Shown here piece after piece: positions 60,778 through 64,000 of a stretch of 64,000 nt of DNA. The stretch is taken from positions 9,234 to 73,233 of the forward strand of contig CAYXBB010000003.1 in the NCBI GenBank assembly GCA_964463285.1, written 5' to 3'. The notes under the pieces were generated by a model. The model was not told where the DNA came from and did not search any database. It worked only from the letters and a program-made list of their open reading frames with translations. Source of the stretch: JAAZLS01 sp964463285. Its GTDB lineage: Bacteria > Bacillota > Dethiobacteria > DTU022. The position numbers and the translations under genes were made by a program. Every line of letters starts with the position of its first letter. The first letter of the stretch is position 1.

Positions 60778-61704
60778 TTAATCTGTCTCCTTGTGCCGCA
60801 ACCGAATCCGCGGGTCCATCCGGGTGTAGGCAAGATCCACCAGCAGATTGAAAACAATCAGGATCAAAGCGTAAAAAACGGTTACCCCGGCAATAACGGT
60901 ATAGTCGCGGTTGTAAATACTGGTCACAAAGTACTGCCCCAGACCGGGAATGGCGAATATGTGTTCGATAACAAAACTTCCTGTAAGCAGCATGGCTGCC
61001 AGTGGCCCCAAGAAAGTCAGCACCGGAATCAATGCATTTTTCAAACCATGTGCCAGGATTATCCGTCCCAAACCTAAACCCTTCGCCCGAGCAGTCAAGA
61101 TGTAATCCCGGGCCAGCACCTCAATCAGGGTTGACCTGGTCAAGCGGGCAATGGAGGCGGCCGGCAAACCCGCCAGGGCAATGGCCGGCATGATCATATG
61201 TTTCGGTGTTCCCCACATCGCCGGGGGCAACACGTTCCAACGAAAGGCCAGGAAATACATCAAGATGGTTCCCAGAATAAAACCGGGTACGGCCATACCG
61301 GCGGTACTACTCAGCATAACCAGCTGGTCGAACCACCGGTTATGAAACACCGCGGCAAGAATGCCGGCCGGGATCCCGGCGGCAAGCACAAACAACAATG
61401 CTGCCAGACCGAGGCAGGCTGATACGGGAAATGTTTTGGCGATGATGTCGTTCACCGTGCGCCCCCGGTATCTGAATGAAGGACCCAGATCCCCTTTGGC
61501 CAGACGGCTCAGATAATCCCCATATTGCACCAGAAGCGGTTGATCTAGCCGGTACCAAGCCCTGAGGCTAGTCTCAATCTCCGGTGGTACCTTATCACGC
61601 TGATACGGTCCCCCCGGGATCAAGTGCATCAGCCCGAAAGTTAGTGAAACCACCAACCATAAAGAAAGCACGGCCAAAAACAGCCGTGACAACAGGCTTT
61701 TCAA
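60778..61704 (-). CDS. oppB: OppB-type peptide ABC transporter permease
   Basis: About 308 residues, six membrane segments, EAA loop LARDYILTARAKGLGLGRII and FVIEHIFAIPGLGQYFV, both OppB/DppB hallmarks. TTG 61704 follows GAGGGGGG by 8 bases; the longer frame to 61758 would add non-hydrophobic residues before the signal anchor. oppA ends 92 bases upstream. Confidence 0.9.
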   Translation of the reverse strand: MKSLLSRLFLAVLSLWLVVSLTFGLMHLIPGGPYQRDKVPPEIETSLRAWYRLDQPLLVQYGDYLSRLAKGDLGPSFRYRGRTVNDIIAKTFPVSACLGLAALLFVLAAGIPAGILAAVFHNRWFDQLVMLSSTAGMAVPGFILGTILMYFLAFRWNVLPPAMWGTPKHMIMPAIALAGLPAASIARLTRSTLIEVLARDYILTARAKGLGLGRIILAHGLKNALIPVLTFLGPLAAMLLTGSFVIEHIFAIPGLGQYFVTSIYNRDYTVIAGVTVFYALILIVFNLLVDLAYTRMDPRIRLRHKETD

Positions 61705-61795
61705 CCATGATCCCCCCTCTCCCTGGTAAAGGCAAAAGGCATGGCCATCCAATTGCAAGCAGGCAAACCCTTATTGTTTCAACAAAAAGGCATAG

Positions 61796-63400
61796 TTAGG
61801 GCGCAATATAGGCAGTTTTGAAATCGATGCCGCCGATACTGGGCTTGACGTATCCCTTAACCCCGGGAGCAATCATCATTGGCTGGGAAGAAAAGAAAAC
61901 CGGTACTATGGGCATGCCGTCTATATAGATCTTTTCCAGCTCGAGCATCAGTTCTGCCCGCTCCCTCTCGGAAGCAGTTCTATTTAAATCGTCAACTAGA
62001 GAATCATATTCGAAATCGCTCCAGCGACCGAAATTAAAGCCGCTTTCGCTGGTCCAGAGTTCAAAGAAACCAAAGGGATCAGCAAAATTCGCCGCCCATT
62101 CCAACCGGGCGATCATGAATTCCCCTGCGCGCAGGGAGTTCTGATAAGTTCCCACATCCTGGTTGGCGATAGTTACCGCAGGCAGCCCCAGGTCTCTGGT
62201 CCACATCTCTTGAAATGCCTCCGCCAGCCTCTTGTGTACGGGCGAGGTATTATATAGAATCTCTAGCGGAGGAAAACCGGTTCCTTCCGGATATCCCGCT
62301 GCAGCCAACAGGCGCTTTGCTTCCTCCAGGTCGTAATCGAAATGATCGCCCGCCGCCTCCCGGAAATCCCTGCCGTCCGCCAGGGTTATCCCCGGCGGAA
62401 TCAGCCCGTAGGCAGGCACTTCCCCGGCCCCGGTCAGGTGATCCACGATCGCCTGCCGGTCAACAGCCATGGCCAGGGCCCGGCGCACCCGGGCATCATC
62501 CAAGGGAGGCTTTTCCACATTGAAGATATAATAGTAGATGGATAGATCCGGAAAAATATGTAGTGCATCATTGTTCTTCAAACGGGTTATCTCTGATCCG
62601 GGGATGCTGCCGGTAACATCAAGATGATCCGTTTCAAATAAGGTTAACGCCGTGTTTTCATTGGCAACCATAGAAAAAATGAGGCTTTCCAGTTTTACCG
62701 ATTCATGATCCCGGTAGTACTCGTTGGGGACAAGCTCCATCTGATCTTCGGATCGGCTTGCCAGTGCAAAAGGTCCGTTGCCGATAGCTGTGTCAGCTTG
62801 TAGGGTCCACCCCTCTTCATCGGCTTCTACTGTTTCGCGATGCACAGGGAAATAAACCGGAAGGGCCAGAAGATCCAAAAAATATGGAAGCGGTTCCTCC
62901 AGGGTAATTCGCAAGGTATGATCATCAAGAGCTTCTACACCGACCTCAGTGGCCTTCGCTTCGCCACTGTAATAGGCCGCTGCATTTTTAATATAAAAAA
63001 GCATTTCCGGATAATAGCTGCCTACTTCAGGATTGAGAACCCGTTTCCAAGCATACTCGAAATCATAGGCGGTAAGGGGATCACCGTTAGACCAGCGGGC
63101 CTCGGGGTGAAGAGAAAAAGTATAAATTAGAGCCGTATCATCTACCTGCCAGTCCACAGCGGCGGCCGGTTGGGGGCGGCTATTTTGATCTAACCGGGTC
63201 AAGCCTTCCCACAGGTGTATTTGAATGGTAAACTCGTTCAACCCCGTGGACAGGGCCGGGTCGATGCTCTCGGGGGGCGCCCCTACATTGCAACGCAACA
63301 CCTGTTCTCGGGTATCATTTTCAGCGATGCATCCAGTAATTATTAAAACCAGGAGAATCAGTAACCCTACAACCGTAAATACCTTTATTCGTTTCATCAA
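61796..63400 (-). CDS. oppA: OppA-type peptide-binding lipoprotein
   Basis: The 534-residue protein has a lipoprotein signal (lipobox IITGC) and the family 5 binding fold: PPESIDPALSTG at the N-terminus, WSNGDPLTAYDFEYAWKRVLNPE, and FNVEKPPLDDARVRRALAMAVDR. It binds oligopeptides for the OppBCDF complex encoded next. A promoter TTGCTA-17-TATTAT lies 74-102 bases upstream. Confidence 0.92.
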   Translation of the reverse strand: MMKRIKVFTVVGLLILLVLIITGCIAENDTREQVLRCNVGAPPESIDPALSTGLNEFTIQIHLWEGLTRLDQNSRPQPAAAVDWQVDDTALIYTFSLHPEARWSNGDPLTAYDFEYAWKRVLNPEVGSYYPEMLFYIKNAAAYYSGEAKATEVGVEALDDHTLRITLEEPLPYFLDLLALPVYFPVHRETVEADEEGWTLQADTAIGNGPFALASRSEDQMELVPNEYYRDHESVKLESLIFSMVANENTALTLFETDHLDVTGSIPGSEITRLKNNDALHIFPDLSIYYYIFNVEKPPLDDARVRRALAMAVDRQAIVDHLTGAGEVPAYGLIPPGITLADGRDFREAAGDHFDYDLEEAKRLLAAAGYPEGTGFPPLEILYNTSPVHKRLAEAFQEMWTRDLGLPAVTIANQDVGTYQNSLRAGEFMIARLEWAANFADPFGFFELWTSESGFNFGRWSDFEYDSLVDDLNRTASERERAELMLELEKIYIDGMPIVPVFFSSQPMMIAPGVKGYVKPSIGGIDFKTAYIAP

Positions 63401-63473
63401 TGTACCCCCTTAAATAAGCCGTCAGGCCCGGTAAAAAGTGACATAAAACTGCATATAAGGATTTATTTTCTAT

Positions 63474-63502
63474 ATAATAGGGGAAATATCCTGCTTTAGC
63501 AA
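63474..63502 (-). promoter_or_regulatory. Promoter of the opp operon
   Basis: Minus strand TTGCTA (63502-63497), 17-base spacer, TATTAT (63479-63474). No further gene or operator was recognised in the 370-base gap between oppA and the tRNAs. Confidence 0.6.
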
Positions 63503-63715
63503 CAAATTTCCCAGTGGAGGTCTATTCCGCCAACGACAAAAAAGACGGCACCGGGAACATCCTTCGGTTATCCGATAGTTTTTGTAGAATTACCAAAGGC
63601 CTACTGGTCCTCCTGCCCTGATTTTATTTGAATTTTTATAAAAACCGGCCTTTTGGTTTTTCGGATTGCAGATTGCTAAAAAAAATTTGGTTGGGTACAA
63701 CATGGAATTGATAGG

Positions 63716-63755
63716 AAAAAGCCGATATTTACGGGTTTTCCCGATCAGTATCGGC
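63716..63755 (-). terminator. Intrinsic terminator of the tRNA cluster
   Basis: On the minus strand GCCGATA and TATCGGC pair (63755-63721), with an inner CGGG/CCCG stem, followed by TTTTT. It lies 15 bases after the tRNA-Leu CCA end. Confidence 0.8.
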
Positions 63756-63770
63756 CTTGCTTTGCTTCGT

Positions 63771-63860
63771 TGGTGCCGAGGACCGGAATCGAACCGGTAC
63801 GGACATGTAATGTCCGAGGGATTTTAAGTCCCTTGCGTCTGCCTGTTCCGCCACCCCGGC
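63771..63860 (-). tRNA. tRNA-Leu (anticodon TAA)
   Basis: The 90-base minus-strand sequence folds with acceptor GCCGGGG/CCTCGGC (one G-T pair), anticodon arm GGGACTTAAAATCCC, a long variable arm typical of Leu, GGTTCGATTCC in the T arm and an encoded CCA end. Confidence 0.96.
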
Positions 63861-63866
63861 AAAAAA

Positions 63867-63940
63867 TGGAGGCGACACCCGGATTCGAACCGGGGGTAAA
63901 GGATTTGCAGTCCTCTGCCTTACCACTTGGCTATGTCGCC
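63867..63940 (-). tRNA. tRNA-Cys (anticodon GCA)
   Basis: The 74-base sequence begins GGCGACA, has the anticodon loop of GAGGACTGCAAATCC (anticodon GCA) and the T arm GGTTCGAATCC, and ends with encoded CCA. It is 6 bases upstream of tRNA-Leu on the same strand. Confidence 0.97.
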
Positions 63941-63947
63941 AAACGAA

Positions 63948-64000
63948 TGGAGCGGAAGACGGGATTTGAACCCGCGACCCTCGCCTTGGCAAGGCGATGC
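63948..64000 (-). tRNA. tRNA-Gly (anticodon GCC), cut by window edge
   Basis: The visible 3' part reads CTTGCCAAGG (anticodon GCC) and CGGGTTTGAATCCCG (T arm), ending TCCGCTCCA with encoded CCA. The 5' end lies outside the window. Confidence 0.95.

Noticed and set aside
63729..63992. 87-codon open frame on the minus strand
   Set aside because: It runs through the tRNA-Leu, tRNA-Cys and tRNA-Gly genes and is not coding.
1..64000. CRISPR array
   Set aside because: No regularly spaced direct repeats were seen; repeats present are isolated inverted repeats.

Overview
The window looks like a chromosomal segment of an anaerobic, spore-forming member of the Clostridia in the broad sense (Desulfotomaculum/Pelotomaculum-like). 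That assignment is inferred from gene content: a SpoIIP-type sporulation hydrolase, a strict-anaerobe type hybrid cluster protein, a stand-alone molybdenum aldehyde oxidoreductase, Firmicutes-type small families (DUF1614, DUF5317, FmdB, PRK06851), AGGAGG ribosome sites with frequent TTG starts, and TTGnnn-17-TATAAT promoters. No rRNA, prophage, CRISPR array or intact insertion sequence is visible.

Region by region. 1-3.3 kb: the end of a heptad-repeat membrane protein, a secreted DNA/RNA nuclease paired with a small partner protein, and a MntA/HepT toxin-antitoxin pair. 3.3-10.3 kb: an eight-gene minus-strand cluster (modD, methyltransferase, NitT/TauT-type ABC importer, signal-less binding protein, Cys-rich GTPase, stand-alone ABC ATPase) behind a riboswitch plus terminator. 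10.6-16.5 kb: editing deacylase, polysaccharide deacetylase, cysK, LysE exporter, hcp, cupin. 16.7-20.2 kb: aldehyde oxidoreductase translationally coupled to a TusE/DsrC-like protein, again behind riboswitch plus terminator. 20.4-27.5 kb: EamA exporter, folD/fchA, and the chaperone operon dnaJ-cbpM-clpB. 27.6-32.4 kb: a small membrane protein, then OPT transporter, P1 peptidase and amidase. 32.4-36.9 kb: glutamate dehydrogenase and modABC, the latter behind a third copy of the riboswitch plus terminator. 37-41.6 kb: hisC, argF, a cyclic-diphosphoglycerate-synthetase-like GTPase and a truncated hydantoinase. 41.7-49.7 kb: a second polysaccharide deacetylase, hisF, pdxS, a SLOG protein, an RHH regulator, a GMP synthase lacking its glutaminase half, a double P-loop ATPase and pyrG. 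50-57.6 kb: SpoIIP-like, DUF1614, FmdB, serA, an unknown protein, an HD-GYP protein and DUF5317. 57.8-64 kb: an oppABCDF operon and a tRNA Gly-Cys-Leu cluster.

The most interesting theme is molybdenum/tungsten. Three RNA leaders of one family (10211-10307, 20083-20178, 36712-36800), each followed by an intrinsic terminator, precede modABC, an aldehyde oxidoreductase, and the 3.3-10.1 kb cluster. The first two targets are canonical Mo-cofactor clients, and the RNA fits the MOCO motif as I remember it. By association, the third target is a poorly described Mo/W-related uptake or cofactor-handling system. Its odd features are a binding protein without signal peptide, a HypB/CobW-like GTPase with two CxxC pairs, and an ABC ATPase with a DUF1858-like N-terminus and no dedicated permease.
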